From: Ancistrus triradiatus
Lineage: Eukaryota; Chordata; Actinopteri; Siluriformes; Loricariidae
NCBI GenBank assembly: GCA_025084515.1
Contig: JAJAGP010003206.1
Span: forward strand, 1 to 64,000
Direction of reading: 5' to 3'
DNA length: 64,000 nt
A program made the translations under genes and the position numbers. The stretch's first letter is position 1; the number at the start of each line of letters is the position of its first letter. This document shows, piece by piece, positions 13,285-24,230 of the stretch. The notes beneath the pieces were generated by a model, which saw only the letters and a list, made by a program, of their open reading frames with translations, was not told the origin of the DNA and searched no databases.

Positions 13285-13573
13285 CTTTGCTTGTTTATGT
13301 AGTTTATTGAACATCGCTTTCAGCATCCATGGCTATTTAACAACAGCCACAAGGTTGCATCGATACACAAGGCTACATTGAAACTAATTTAGCGAAATCA
13401 GTTAAACTAATGCATGTCTTTGAACTGTGGGAGGAAACCGCAATACTCGGAGTAAACCCACACAAACATGGGAGAACATGCAAACTCCACACGGGGGGCG
13501 TTCGAGGTCATGACCTAACCACGGATGCTGGAGCTGTGAGGCACCAGTGCTAACTGTCGTGCCACCGTGCCAG
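13285..13573 (-). mobile_element. tRNA-derived SINE (family S2)
   Basis: Reads backwards: a 3'-tail side with CATCGCTTTCAGCATCCATG, a middle with ATGCATGTCTTTGAACTGTG GGAGGAAACC (the complement of the CTCCCACAGTCCAAAGACATG core), and a tRNA-like head at the right (GTGCCACCGTGCC). Related copies are at 25991, 38573, 46700 and 58310. Confidence 0.8.
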
Positions 13574-13679
13574 CCTTAGAAACAACTAAAGTGTACTTAA
13601 GCTATTTTATATATTCTAAATGCATTTAGTGACTGTATTGACATACCTATTGAGCAGTTAGATTTAAGTCTGCCCTGAA

Positions 13680-14060
13680 CTCCAACAATGTTTATGCAGC
13701 TGGCAGGTGTCAAATTTATGCTTGGACCCAGATTTTCTTACCAGAATATTGCCCAGTGCATCACATTCTCTCCACACTCTTGTCTACTTCCCACAGTGCA
13801 TCGTGGTGCCATTACTACCCAGGTAGTAACAGTGCACACATACCCAGTTGTCCCTGCGATACAAAAGAAATGTCAACGGACCAGGCTACCATCTTTTCAT
13901 TGCTGCAAAAACCAGTTCTGACACATGCATGCCCATTGTACATGGTAGCATTGTTGGCACTCTGACTGGTCTGAGACTGCACAGACCCATAAAGAGCAGG
14001 ATTTGATGAACTGTGTGTTGAGACACATTCCTCCTGAAACCAGTATTAAAAATGTCTGTG
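13680..14060 (-). mobile_element. Tc1-like remnant, family F9
   Basis: Antisense transposase-like sequence, for example CAGTGCATCGTGGTGCCATT, CATGCCCATTGTACATGG and CTGACTGGTCTGAGACTGC, as in a widespread fish Tc1-type transposase. Both ends are missing and the frame is broken. The family was recognised from memory only. Confidence 0.5.
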
Positions 14061-14139
14061 ATAATATAGGTTTACAGTGTATAGATAATATAGCTGTTGT
14101 ATCATCGATTAACCCTAGGTACCCTCTTCTTCCCCAGCC

Positions 14140-14526
14140 TTGCCATTATAATGTGTGCAGCATGCTATTTTTCATTGTCTTGTTTAGAAATACATGGGCG
14201 TCTCTGGAAAATATGTCATCCTGACCTGCAGTTCTGACCTATCCGCAATAGAGAATGTGTGGAGAATTTTCCAACCAAAAATGAGACTACGACCTCGTAC
14301 TGTTGCATACCTGAAGAAGTAAGACCTGAAACACTAAATCGCTTGGTATCCCCTGTGGCAGAATGTCTCTTAAGTGTCCTGAGAAGAAATGGCAACATTA
14401 CAAAGTGGTAAATGCTTTACTGGTCCAACTTTTTTTTTTTTTATGTGTTGCAGGCCTAAAATGCAGGTCAGCACTGCAGGCAGGCCACTCCAATACCCTT
14501 ACCCTTTTCTTCCACAGCCATGCCAT
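14140..14526 (-). mobile_element. Tc1-like fragment, family F2
   Basis: Contains AGAATGTGTGGAGAATTTTC, GTACTGTTGCATACC, then GTAAATGCTTTACTGGTCC and TGTTGCAGGCCTAAAATGC, all shared with the F2 copy at 29525 or its family. It is scrambled and shorter than a full element, and abuts the F3 end at 14527. Confidence 0.55.
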
Positions 14527-14700
14527 TACACTGGGGCAAAAAAGTATTTAGTCAGCCACTGATTGTGCAACTTCTCCTACTTAGAAAGATGAGAGAGATC
14601 TGTAATTTTCATCATAGGTACACTTCAAGTATGAGAGACAAAATGAGAAAAAATATCCAGGAAATCACATTGGAGGATTTTTAAAGAATTTAATTGTAAA
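14527..14700 (+). mobile_element. Solo terminal repeat, Tc1-like family F3
   Basis: TA followed by CACTGGGGCAAAAAAGTATT and TAGTCAGCCACTGATTGTGC, the same terminus as the element at 54804-56252. Only one arm survives; it breaks off where LTR-like sequence begins at about 14701. Confidence 0.8.
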
Positions 14701-15322
14701 ACCACGCCAAGCCACGCCAAGCCATGCCAAGCCAGGTCTGGATTATTGGTTTTTTTTGTTGCGGCCCATCCGCTGGATTACTTTTTGTTGCGGCTTTGTG
14801 CCACGGAATTATCTGTTTTTTGCGGCTTCGTTCACCCACTGGACTTCCTAGTTTGCGGCCACGTCCGCTTTGCCCTGTGTGCTGCTTTTCTGTTCCCGCG
14901 GCTGCATCCAGAGTTAATTTGGGTAGCGGTCTCCGCTAGCTTCATGTTTGGCCCGTAGCTTCATGATAGGCTTCCGCTAGCTTCACGTTCAGCCAAAGCC
15001 TTACGTTAGGCCTCCGCTAGCTTCATGTCTAGTCCGTAGCTTCATGCTAGGCTGCTGCTAGCTTCACGTCTGAGTTTTTCCCTGCGTGGTTGTCTCTGTA
15101 GTTTCGGTTATTTATTTGTTTAGGTCATTATTATCATTATTATTTATCATTGTATCTTCGGCATTATAGTTATTTCTTTGGTATCATATTATGGTTGTTT
15201 CTCAAGCTATGCATTCCAGTCTAGTTAAAGGTGTAGCTGGTTATTTCTTCATCTTGGTTTTTTTAAATAAACTGTTTAATTTTCTAACTGGAACTTGCAG
15301 CTTCGACACCTGCATCATAACA
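14701..15322 (+). mobile_element. Solo LTR, 5'-truncated
   Basis: Pyrimidine-rich LTR-like sequence with internal repeats of a TCCGCTAGCTTCATGT-type unit (14929-15069), a poly(A) signal AATAAA at 15266-15271, and an end in CATAACA at 15322. The left edge starts with three 10-bp CCACGCCAAG units. No interior follows. The family is not identified. Confidence 0.55.
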
Positions 15323-15561
15323 CACTGACTGGCAGACAGAGACATCAACCACAATCGTAAATCTGCATATAGGACTGGACCAAGTTTGCTGCATTTGCTT
15401 CCCTTCATTCAGAGCACTTTGATTAGTCGGGGGGGTCAGAATTGCAGTGGTAAGAGATGAATCGCTCCGACCTTCCCGCCATCAGACAAAGCCAAATTGT
15501 GTCTGTGCAGTGCTCGCCCAGGCCGGAAACACGGCAAAGACTGAAAACACCGATCTTCAAC
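15323..15561. other. Spacer with possible SINE scrap
   Basis: The piece at 15470-15550 with AAATTGTGTCTGTGCAGTGC and CAGGCCGGAAACACGG resembles part of another fish SINE head. The rest is not recognised. It ends with TCAAC, the target site of the next element. Confidence 0.35.
15557..15561. repeat. Target-site duplication TCAAC, left
   Basis: The five bases TCAAC directly before LTR 1 are repeated directly after LTR 2 at 18601-18605, as expected for an integrase-made insertion. Confidence 0.85.
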
Positions 15562-15664
15562 TGTCACGCTCCACGGCGGCACGCACCACCCCCGCCATGT
15601 ATTGGACCTATTAGGAAGCCCCACGGCGATCGGATTGACGATTGCATTCAGCTGTGGGGTTTCC

Positions 15665-15670
15665 TATAAA
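15665..15670 (+). promoter_or_regulatory. TATA box of 5' LTR
   Basis: TATAAA, about 100 bp into the LTR, preceded by GGGGTTTCC. It is the likely start region for element RNA. The same box is in LTR 2 at about 18163-18168. Confidence 0.6.
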
Positions 15671-16046
15671 GGCGCGCCCGTTAGAGACTCATGTCGCGGG
15701 TTATTGACTATGTTGGTTGTTGCTGTCGGTTGCGTTCCTATGCACCGCTCCTCGTATCGCGTTCCTACGCACCGCTCCTCGTATCGCGTCTCTACGCACC
15801 TCACCTTTATGGTCCTCCATGCTCGTCGCGTCCCTACGCGTTGCACCGGTAAAGTATAGTTCGTTTCGTTCACTTCCGTGTTTACTTTAGTTTCCACCCG
15901 TTTTGCGTTATGGTTCTGTTTATGTTCCCTACCTGTTTTCGTGTTTGTTTTGCACCCGTTCTCGGCCTCGGCTTGGTTTCTGTTTACACCCGTTTTCGGT
16001 CCTTGCTTTTTCTGTTCGCTGTGTTTGCCTTCTGTTGCCTTTTGTT

Positions 16047-16052
16047 AATAAA
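16047..16052 (+). promoter_or_regulatory. Poly(A) signal in 5' LTR
   Basis: AATAAA about 60 bp before the LTR end, the usual place. LTR 2 has the same signal near 18536-18541. Confidence 0.6.
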
Positions 16053-16243
16053 TTCCCCCTTTTTGTACACCTGCGTTCGTCTGCTTGCCTGTTAGGCCCC
16101 CGCACGTTACAGAATAACCCGCCAACATGGAGACGGCAGGTTTCCCCGATTGGTCATTTCTCCTTGGCCGTTTCAATGGCGGACCCTGTCCAATGCCGAC
16201 CATTTGTTGAGAATTTTATTCGTTTACTTTTGTGTAGTCCCGT

Positions 16244-18340
16244 TTGAAAAACCGATATGCCAGGGTGTCATTGGTGGTTCTTCACCTAACCGGTGAGGCT
16301 TTAACGTGGGCTACCCAGCTGTGGCCGATGCTCCGGGCCGGAACCGCGGTGCAGCTCTTAGAGATGTTGGAGGTCGCTTTTGGCTCCCCACGGGGCTTCC
16401 TGGGCATCGAAGCTACGGGTTTTGAACCCGTTCGCCCTGACCGGTCTGCTCTGGTTGGTCATGTGCTAGATCCCCAGCTTGCCACCAGCCGGACCACCTT
16501 AGTCAAACATCGGCGTACGCATCTAACATCCGGTAGTCCGGTGTCTGACCGCTCCAATTCCGTGTCCGAGTCTCTAGTCGCCCGCGGTCATGTTTTTAAC
16601 CACATAAATTCCATAGTCCAACCTATGGCACCACCGACCCCTGCGCCTCGCTCTAGACCGATTCCGGCACCACGGACTGTTGCGAAACTAACGGTCGTTT
16701 CGCTCCCACTCATGCCTACTCCCGCATTTCGGACGTTTGTGCCAGTGGCTGCATCCAGGGCGTCAGCAGTTCCAGTGGCTGCATCCAGGGCGTCAGCAGT
16801 TCCAGTGGCTGCATCCAGGGCGTCAGCAGTTCCAGTGGCTGCATCCAGGGGCATCAGCAGTTCAGTGGCTGCCCCCAGGGCCGGTCAGCAGGTCCAGTGG
16901 CTGCCCCCAGGGCCGTCAGCAGTTCCAGGTTTGTTGCCAAGGGCATCAGCAGTCCTCAGAGGCCTTCCCAGAGGCCGTGCACCTGCCAAGAGAACGTCTC
17001 TTCCAAAGAGACCGTCCAGAGAACGTCTCTACCAAGAGATCCATCCAGAGACTGTCCCCCTCCAGGGAGACCCGTCCAGAGGGACTGTCCCCCTCCGCGG
17101 GAGACCCTTTCCGAAGACGGTCCCCTCCCAGGGAGTCCCTTTCAGAGACTGTCCCTCCAGGGAGTCCCTTTCAGAGACTGTCCCCTCCAGGGAGAATCCT
17201 TTCAGGAGACTGTCCCCTTACAGGGAGATCCATCAGAGTCACGGCCTCCTCCAGGGAGATCCATCACGTCCACGGCTCTGCTCTCCAGCATCCCGTCCAC
17301 GGCTCTGCTCTCCAGCATTCACGTCGTCGACTCTGCTCTCCAGGCATCAGGGCGTCGTCGACTCCTGCTCGTCAGCCTCACGTCGTCCACGACTCTGTCG
17401 TCAGCCTCACGTTGTCCACGACTCTGCTCGTCAGCCTCACATCGTCCCACGACTCTGCCCTCTCAGCATTCTCGTCCACGACTCTGCCTCTCAGCATCTC
17501 GGTCCACGAACTCTGCTTCTCAGCATCTCGTCCACGACTCTGCTTCTCAGCATCTCGTCCACGACTCTGATTCTCAGCATCTCGTCCACGACCCTGACTC
17601 TCCAAGCATCTCGTCCACGACCTTGCTCGTCAGCCTCACGTCGTCGTCGCTGCTCTCCAGCCTCACGACGTCGTCGCTGCTCTCCAGGCCTCACGTCCGT
17701 CGACTCCCGCTCTCCAGCCTCACGTCGTCGACTCTGCTCTCCAGCCTCACGACGTCGACTCCTGCTCTCCAGCCTTCACTCGTCGACTCCGCTCTCCAGC
17801 CTCACGTCGTCGACTCCGCTCTCCAGCCTCACGTCGTCGACTCCGCTCGTCGGCCTCCAGTCGTCGACTCCGCTCGCCGGTCTCCAGTCATCGTCTCCGC
17901 TCACCAGCCTTACGCCGTCGACTCCACGCGGCAACCCCCCGACTGCTGGCGGTCCCCTCCTAGGGTCCGCCCAACGAGAAGACCTCCCGAGACAGAACTG
18001 CACCCGGGGGTCTCTTTCAGGAGTCCTAGCTCCGTCTCGGACTCCTTGGGTGGGGGGCCTTGTCACGCTCCACGGCGGCACGCACCGCCGCCATGTATTG
18101 GACCTATTAGGAAGCCCCACGGCGATCGGATTGACGATTGCATTCAGCTGTGGGGTTTCCTATAAAGGTGCGCCCGTTAGAGACTCATGTCGCGGGTTAT
18201 TGACTATGTTGGTTGTTACTGTCGGTTGCGTTCCTACGCACCGCTCCTCGTACGCGCCTCACCTTTATGGTCCTCCATGCTCGTCGCGTCCCTACGCGTT
18301 GCACCACTCATCGCCGCATCCCTACGCGCTGCACCGGTAA
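16244..18340 (+). CDS. Gag-like start plus tandem-repeat ORF
   Basis: A 698-codon open frame from inside the element that runs into LTR 2. Residues about 1-40 contain LTGEALTWATQLWPML, resembling the gag of fish Ty3/gypsy elements. Next come a Ser/Pro/Arg-rich part, four copies of the 10-residue VPVAASRASA (16740-16855), a P/R/T-rich part, and many 27-base units. All three plus frames stay open for long stretches (also 277 and 422 codons, from 16737 and 16897), because the repeat units lack stop codons and are multiples of three. Openness is therefore weak evidence for translation. Another frame gives the cleaner 9-residue repeat SQHLVHDSA. The gag start ATG is unclear. Function unknown. Confidence 0.4.
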   Translation: MKNRYARVSLVVLHLTGEALTWATQLWPMLRAGTAVQLLEMLEVAFGSPRGFLGIEATGFEPVRPDRSALVGHVLDPQLATSRTTLVKHRRTHLTSGSPVSDRSNSVSESLVARGHVFNHINSIVQPMAPPTPAPRSRPIPAPRTVAKLTVVSLPLMPTPAFRTFVPVAASRASAVPVAASRASAVPVAASRASAVPVAASRGISSSVAAPRAGQQVQWLPPGPSAVPGLLPRASAVLRGLPRGRAPAKRTSLPKRPSRERLYQEIHPETVPLQGDPSRGTVPLRGRPFPKTVPSQGVPFRDCPSRESLSETVPSRENPFRRLSPYREIHQSHGLLQGDPSRPRLCSPASRPRLCSPAFTSSTLLSRHQGVVDSCSSASRRPRLCRQPHVVHDSARQPHIVPRLCPLSILVHDSASQHLGPRTLLLSISSTTLLLSISSTTLILSISSTTLTLQASRPRPCSSASRRRRCSPASRRRRCSPGLTSVDSRSPASRRRLCSPASRRRLLLSSLHSSTPLSSLTSSTPLSSLTSSTPLVGLQSSTPLAGLQSSSPLTSLTPSTPRGNPPTAGGPLLGSAQREDLPRQNCTRGSLSGVLAPSRTPWVGGLVTLHGGTHRRHVLDLLGSPTAIGLTIAFSCGVSYKGAPVRDSCRGLLTMLVVTVGCVPTHRSSYAPHLYGPPCSSRPYALHHSSPHPYALHR
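16740..16860 (+). repeat. 30-bp tandem repeat
   Basis: Four near-identical units of GTGGCTGCATCCAGGGCGTC plus AGCAGTTCCA. They encode VPVAASRASA in frame with the gag-like start. Confidence 0.9.
17270..17905 (+). repeat. 27-bp tandem repeat array
   Basis: More than 20 diverged units alternating between two flavours: CTCGTCCACGACTCTGCTTC-type (17460-17610) and CTCTCCAGCCTCACGTCGTC-type (17640-17860). In one frame they read SQHLVHDSA and SALQPHVVD. Confidence 0.85.
18045..18060 (+). promoter_or_regulatory. Polypurine tract before 3' LTR
   Basis: TTGGGTGGGGGGCCT directly before TGTCAC of LTR 2, the expected primer site for plus-strand DNA synthesis. Confidence 0.6.
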
Positions 18341-18600
18341 AGTATAGTTCGTTTCGTTCACTTCCGTGTTTACTTTAGTTTCCACCCATTTTGCGTTACG
18401 GTTCTGTTTATGTTCCCTACCTGTTTTTGTGTTTGTTTTGCACCCGTTCTCGGCCTCGGCTGGGTTTTCTGTTTACACCCGTTTTCGGTCCTTGCTTTTT
18501 CTGTTCGCTGTGTTTGCCTTCTGTTGCCTTTTGTTAATAAATTCCCCCTTTTTGTACACCTGCGTTCGTCTCCTTGCCTGTTAGGCCCCCGCACGTTACA
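18061..18600 (+). repeat. 3' LTR
   Basis: 540 bp, nearly identical to LTR 1. It differs by a short indel near ACGCACCGCCGCC, scattered substitutions, and rearranged CGTCCCTACGCGTTGCACC-type repeats. Confidence 0.9.
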
Positions 18601-18605
18601 TCAAC
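18601..18605. repeat. Target-site duplication TCAAC, right
   Basis: Matches 15557-15561 exactly. Confidence 0.85.
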
Positions 18606-21115
18606 AGTGTTAGGCAATTCTATGACCGTTGGCCATCCAACCAGCTTGAAAAGAACATTTAATGTTTTTAAAGCATGTCAATTATACACTTAAGTGATCT
18701 TCTTTATCACATGGGATAAGTCGGTATTAGCTTATATATAGTCAAACTAATTGAATTGCATAATTAAAGCTGTTTCATATGTTGAAGGCTAGACCGACTG
18801 GCTGCAGACACAAAAGCAATGTTGCTAGGGTGAGAACATGAGTTCAGCACATTGTCAGACATAAAGGAGCATGAATAGCTAACTCTCAATTATGAAACTC
18901 CTCTATCCCTTTTTTTTTTAAATCGGTGCACAGGTATCAGCCTCCCATTACACATTAGTGTTACTCAAATTGAACAGAGTGGTAGGGGACATGATACAGT
19001 GCAGGTTAAACCATCTACTGCAAAAAACAAATCCCAGTTTTGTTACTAGACCCAATAACAATAACAGTGTACGTTTTGCCGTTATCGTGTGCAATGTCCC
19101 ATTTTACAAAAATATATGCAGAATGTAATGAAAGAGTAAAGTTGTTCTACTGAATTTTGAAAGTCTAATTTAGAAGCGTTCCTGTGAGGCTGGATAATCT
19201 TTGTCTCAATGGGGGGAAGCTGAATATGGAGAGCATTGTTCAGGAAAAGACTGACAAGAGGAAACCGAGAGAGAAGATCGAAGACTCAGGCTGATGAGGC
19301 AGAAGCAGCCTTTGTGGGTGAAGACATCTGTAGCAGAAAAGTGCCTTTTGTCTAGCCTGGCAAACTGTTGCCTAAGCATATTGTCGCAAGGACATCAAGA
19401 TTAAAATAGGTTAGGTCTGGGGTGATCCTGAGATTATAAAGGCTAAATCATTTAGATCTTGAAGTGAAATTGCAATGTACTTTTTAAGCCTAATCAATAA
19501 TACATTTTCTTATCTCTAAGAAGCACTGTAGATCAGCAGACACTGTGTAAGTGAACGTCTTAATTTATACACTGAAAGAACAGCCTTGCTCTGTCAGAAA
19601 AGTGCAAAGAGCATTGAATGTTGTAGTACGCTGACTGTGCTTTTTCCTGCAGGTGTTGATTTATGCCTCACTTAACCCACACTTATTTCTCAGATATCTT
19701 GGCTTTCTCAAACATAGCACACAGTTCTTTTATCATCCCAACAAAAGAATATGAAAATCCCGCTTGCTTGAAACAAACAAAGCATCGCTGTTTCTCACCA
19801 TGAAGACAAACAAGTCCACCATAGCAACACGTTTGGTTTGATGCCTTGCCAAAAGCTACATGCCTTATCTCAGTCAAAGTGAAGAAGTGCAGGGATCTCT
19901 CCCTGACAAGAGTGTTGGAGTTAAAATTATCATATTTCACACTTGTGTGTCTCGCAATCTGGAAAGCAGGGAGCAGGTGGTTTGCTCTCAGGGGAATCGA
20001 TGCCTGACGCTCAACACCTCATCTATCCAACTCTTCCTTGCTGGAGATAAATGTTACAAGAGCACAATCGTGGTCAGGTTTTATGAGTCTTGCGTAAATC
20101 AACTTGTTGGCACTCTCTTAAGAAATCAGATTGGTTCAGTAATGTGCCATGAGATAAAAAAATTTCCTGATTTGCAAAACACACATTTAAGGAGGACTGT
20201 CAGTTTTTTTATCTTGTCATCACACATTTTGTCTTCAGCCCTGTGAGTGTAATTCTATTCACAGCAATGACTTATATCTACTAAATCTAAATGTACTAAA
20301 TGTAGTAGATCCATCACTTGTACATCATGTGCAATCAAAAAGGTAGTTTGGATGATGGATGGGTTTGGTTAAAAGGTTATTAAGCAGGGCATACAGTGTT
20401 TGTTTCTTCTGGTAGTGGTAAATGCCCTTTAAGCAGTGCTCTGTCAGTTAAAATTTATCAATGACAGTAACCACTTTTTTCACCATTGAATTAACACACC
20501 TCTTATTAAAATATCTTTTTTGTGCCTATTAATGTCCTTCAAGCACACTCTAGTTTTTTTTAATTGTAGAGGTGTTATTATTATGAGCATGTGGTTAACA
20601 AGACGAGATAATGGTTTCAACAATTAGCATTACACACATTCTTCACAAATGCACTTATCCACAGCAAATCTCTGTTAACACTCACAGCACTGACTTAACT
20701 CTTGCATGGTTCATTTGTGACCTGTTGGACTTGTAGAAACACAGTAGTTGTTAATTTAACACTGACAGGTAGACAGCTTGTTGAACGCATATGAAGGTCT
20801 TTAATGCTACTTATTCCATTTTGCTGCAGTTTCCCTATTCTGACATGACTTGTGGCAAAACCAGAATAAATTCAACACGGATGAGAGAGAACTGTGCTCA
20901 GTATCCATATGAAGTGTACTGTTGAAGTTATTATAAATAATTAAGCTATATCCTTAATATCACTTGAATTGAACCCTATTAAGTGAGCATACATGCCTCT
21001 GAAACATACATGCTCCCTGTACTAAAACCTTAGATTCTAACAGCTACATCTTTATGGAATATACTGCTTTACTAATTATGAGTTTACTGAACAGCAATTA
21101 AATGAGCCATATGCT
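18606..21115. other. Non-genic DNA, no gene seen
   Basis: No recognisable repeat or exon. The 128-codon plus ORF at 19860-20246 has no motif I know, no coding-like repetition and no visible splice context. Confidence 0.55.
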
Positions 21116-22249
21116 CAGTGGTGCTTGAAAGTTTGTGAACCCTTTAGAATGTTCTATATTACTGCATAGATAAAACGTCATCAGACTTTCACACAAGTCC
21201 TAAAAGTAGATAAAGAGAACCTGAATAAAAAAGAACCAAATTTATTATTATAATTGGTAAGTTATTTATTAAGGACAATGATCCAATTATATATCTGTGA
21301 GTGATAGAAGTATGTGAACCTCTGCTTTCAGTGACTGGTATGACCATTTTAGCCCATTCCACCATACAGAACAGCTTCAGCTCTGGGATGTTGGTGGGTT
21401 TCCTCACATGAATTCATTCCACAACATTTCTATTGGATTAAGGTCAGGACTTTGATTTGGCCATTTAAAAATTTTTGTTTTCTTTAACCATTTTTTTAGC
21501 AGAATGCATTGTATGCTTAAAGTTGTCTTGTTGCATGACCACATTCCCTTGGATACTGGTCTCATCACTTCAAGTGGTCCTGAATTTATTCAATTTGTAC
21601 ACAATCTATCTGACTGTGGATTATGGAGTCCAAATTCTTTAGAGGTGTTTTTGTAACCTTTTCCAGTCTGATGAACCTCAACATCTCTCTTTCTGAGGAC
21701 CTCAGATAGCTTCTTTGTTAATACCATGATAGACTTCCACGAAAATGTTATGAAGACCAGACTTTGGTAGATCCCTGTTCTTTAAATACAACAGGTTGCC
21801 CATTCACATCTGATTGTCATTCCATTGATTGGAAACACCTGACTCTAATTTCACCTTCAAAATAACTGCTAATAATAGAGATTCACATATGTGTGCCACT
21901 CACAAATATGCAACATTGGATCATTTTCTCTAATAAATACATGACCAAGAACATTTGTCTTGTTTGTTTAATTAGGTTCTCTTTATCTATTTTAGAAAAA
22001 AATTGGCCCCATCTGAGTGTATATACAATGTAGTACAATATATGACTAGTTTCAGTGTAACCTAGTTTATCGATATAACTTTGTGTCTGTCACTAAAATG
22101 GCCGTTGATGCTGAAAGTGACGTTAAATAAACCAAATAAACAAACACACAAACATCTACTTTAGAAAACATGTCTGATGATGTTTCAGTTCATATGTATG
22201 CAGAAATATAGACACTTCTAAAGGGTCCACAAATTGCCAAGCACCACTG
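21116..22249 (-). mobile_element. Tc1-like remnant, family F1 copy b
   Basis: Ends CAGTGGTGCTTGAAAGTTTG (left) and GCCAAGCACCACTG (right). Antisense transposase scraps lie at 21350-21760, for example the complement encoding NIPELKLFC near 21365-21392. Much of the centre is deleted. A SINE tail with a 14-bp duplication is inserted at 22000. TA flanks are not preserved. Confidence 0.8.
22000..22154 (+). mobile_element. SINE S2, 5'-truncated, inside F1 copy b
   Basis: The 3' half of family S2 (GTGTCTGTCACTAAAATGGC, then AATAAACCAAATAAAC). It is flanked by TCTATTTTAGAAAA (21986-21999) and TCTACTTTAGAAAA (22155-22168), a 14-bp duplication with one mismatch in the Tc1 sequence. Confidence 0.8.
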
Positions 22250-24033
22250 CAAAGCAGCCAGAACCAGAATTGACTCATGCCGCAATCGACGTGAAGCTGA
22301 TTACTTAGTAAATAGTATTTAGTGGTGACTCGATTTCTGTTTGGAAGTACTCAACCTTGTCTACTGTCTAGGCCTTAGTAGGAACTACATTGCTTTATTA
22401 AAGGCTATTATTGTTCTGAAGTTTGCCATCATCATCAGTGAGATGTGTAAGATTTTGTCATTACTGAGAGGTGTATTTTCAGGAAAGTTCAATAATCTGT
22501 CTACAGTTCAGAAGTTTGACAGGCACAACAAAATCTTGTCTAAATAGACTCAGGCAACACAAAGAGATTGCCTTCTGAGGAAATAGAATTTTCACCGAAT
22601 TTTTCACATACTCTTCAGCTCTGCTTGACAAGTGACATCCATCACTTGTGCATCAGTGCGGCATAGACCAACACCATGGCAATTACTGCTCAGACCAATG
22701 CACAAAATAATTACATAGAACTGTGTTATTCCCTGACACCATTTTACTTCTTTCTCTTATTAAGCATCATCCATCACGAGGAGTCAGACCTGGCTACTCT
22801 TCACCCAACATATACAAAGGTCCAGCCACCAGCTCAGTTCCAGAGGAAACGATGCAGCACAATGAATCAAAAGTGAACGCTTCTGCAACAGGCTATAGAT
22901 CTCTAGGCAAGTGCGTGTTGAGAGGATTAATTAGCTTGATTCGTATGATGATAGGCCTAAGAAAGCTGGTCTATGACCGTGTTAATAAGGTGCGGTTCAT
23001 CAGGCACACAGAGTGTGGATTTTATTCAGGAAGGTGAAGAAAAAAAGATCTTGCTCTACTGAGTGAATGCTTTCGTCCTGACATATGGCAAGATGCATAG
23101 GCAGCAAAGAGGGTGCTGCCAAGGCATTACATTTTCAATGGAGAAGTAATCAGAAAATCAAATAATAATAATGACCACAAAACATAGTAAAGTTAGTAAA
23201 GTTAAAAACAGTGTGATAAATAACCTAAAACAGAGGTTTAAGGCTGCACTAATTTTATATTGTCATTTATTAACTAGGTAAACATTTGAAGAGTAAACCT
23301 ATTAGTTGAACAACAATAGATTGGCCAGTTAAGTTCAATTTCATTAATGTCTCTAAAGCAGTGGGGTAGTTTGAATCTCGATTTTGGGGGTGTGTGGGGG
23401 GGGGGAGGGGGGATGTTACTCACACCATGCTAGATGATGTAATGCACTGATTTGAATATGTGTAACATCATCACGTCATATTTACGCACTGCCTAGTTTC
23501 AGATTGTATCAGTCCTTTACATCTTGTTGCTTCACTTCCAGTACAGGATAAACCAAACGAACTGTGTATATGTCAAAAGAACAACAGTATGTACGTCAGT
23601 GCCATGCAGTGCATACCGTGGGTACCCCTCCTGCTACACACCTGACAAAGACCCGCACAATAAATTTACCACATAATTTTATGCTTGCCTTTAAAATATT
23701 TTGTAGAGTTCATAATACAAATCGAAAACCCTCAAATTCAACTACAAATGACAAAAGTAGCATGTAGGAATAAGCACAACAATGTTTTCCTATTTTTGCA
23801 TTAATTGTAAAGTGTTCGAAAATAATCCACGAATCCTACAAGTACAACCGTTTGGCAAAGTTATAATCAATAATGTCGTATGTACACAGTTTGCCAGGGC
23901 AAAAAAAAAACATTAGAGAAACACCAAATTTTCCAGTCTGTGAGACTTATTTGAAGTCCATTCTCGGCTCCTTTGCCATATTACTTTATAGGTAGAATTT
24001 GCTGACATTGCTGAATTATTCCAAGTTGCCATT
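22250..24033. other. Non-genic DNA with a G-tract
   Basis: No gene recognised. Guanine runs at 23383-23412 (GGGGG, then ten G, A, six G) could form a quadruplex on the plus strand. Confidence 0.55.
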
Positions 24034-24230
24034 GGGGGCTGTGGTAGACTAGCAGTTAAAGTACTGTACTATGGACCAAAAGGTCTAGGGTTCAAATCTC
24101 ACCTCTGCCAAGCTGCCACTGTTGGGTCCTTGAGCAAGGCTCTTAACCCACAATTGCTTGGATTATAAGACTGTATCAATTGTAAGTCGCTCTGGATAAG
24201 GGCATCTGCTAAATTCTGTAAATGTAAATG
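24034..24230 (+). mobile_element. tRNA-derived SINE (family S1)
   Basis: Head GGCTGTGGTAGACTAGCAGT, B-box-like GGTTCAAATC (24089-24098), the core TAAGTCGCTCTGGATAAGGG, and tail AATGTAAATG. The plus orientation shows the full order clearly. Confidence 0.88.

Larger units (their letters stand above)
15562..16111 (+). repeat. 5' LTR
   Basis: 550 bp, beginning TGTCACGCTCC and ending CACGTTACA. A patch at about 15735-15845 consists of CGCACCGCTCCTCGTATCG-type repeats and differs in copy arrangement from LTR 2. Confidence 0.9.
15562..18600 (+). mobile_element. Complete non-autonomous LTR retrotransposon
   Basis: The element is 3039 bp: LTR 1 (15562-16111), interior (16112-18060), LTR 2 (18061-18600), all flanked by TCAAC. 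Both LTRs run TGTCACGCTCC to CACGTTACA. The interior has a short gag-like stretch and then tandem repeats, a G-rich polypurine tract just before LTR 2, and no protease, RT or integrase. Outside a variable-repeat patch the two LTRs show only about eight substitutions by my eye count, so the insertion is fairly young. It must have been mobilised by enzymes from another element. The gag-like piece suggests a Ty3/gypsy relative. Confidence 0.9.

Noticed and set aside
17270..17905. CRISPR-like array of about 27-bp repeats
   Set aside because: Units are directly adjacent with no unique spacers, inside an LTR element of a vertebrate genome.
19860..20246. 128-codon plus-strand ORF as a host exon or gene
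   Set aside because: No recognisable domain, no codon or splice context, and a length possible by chance in 64 kb searched in six frames.
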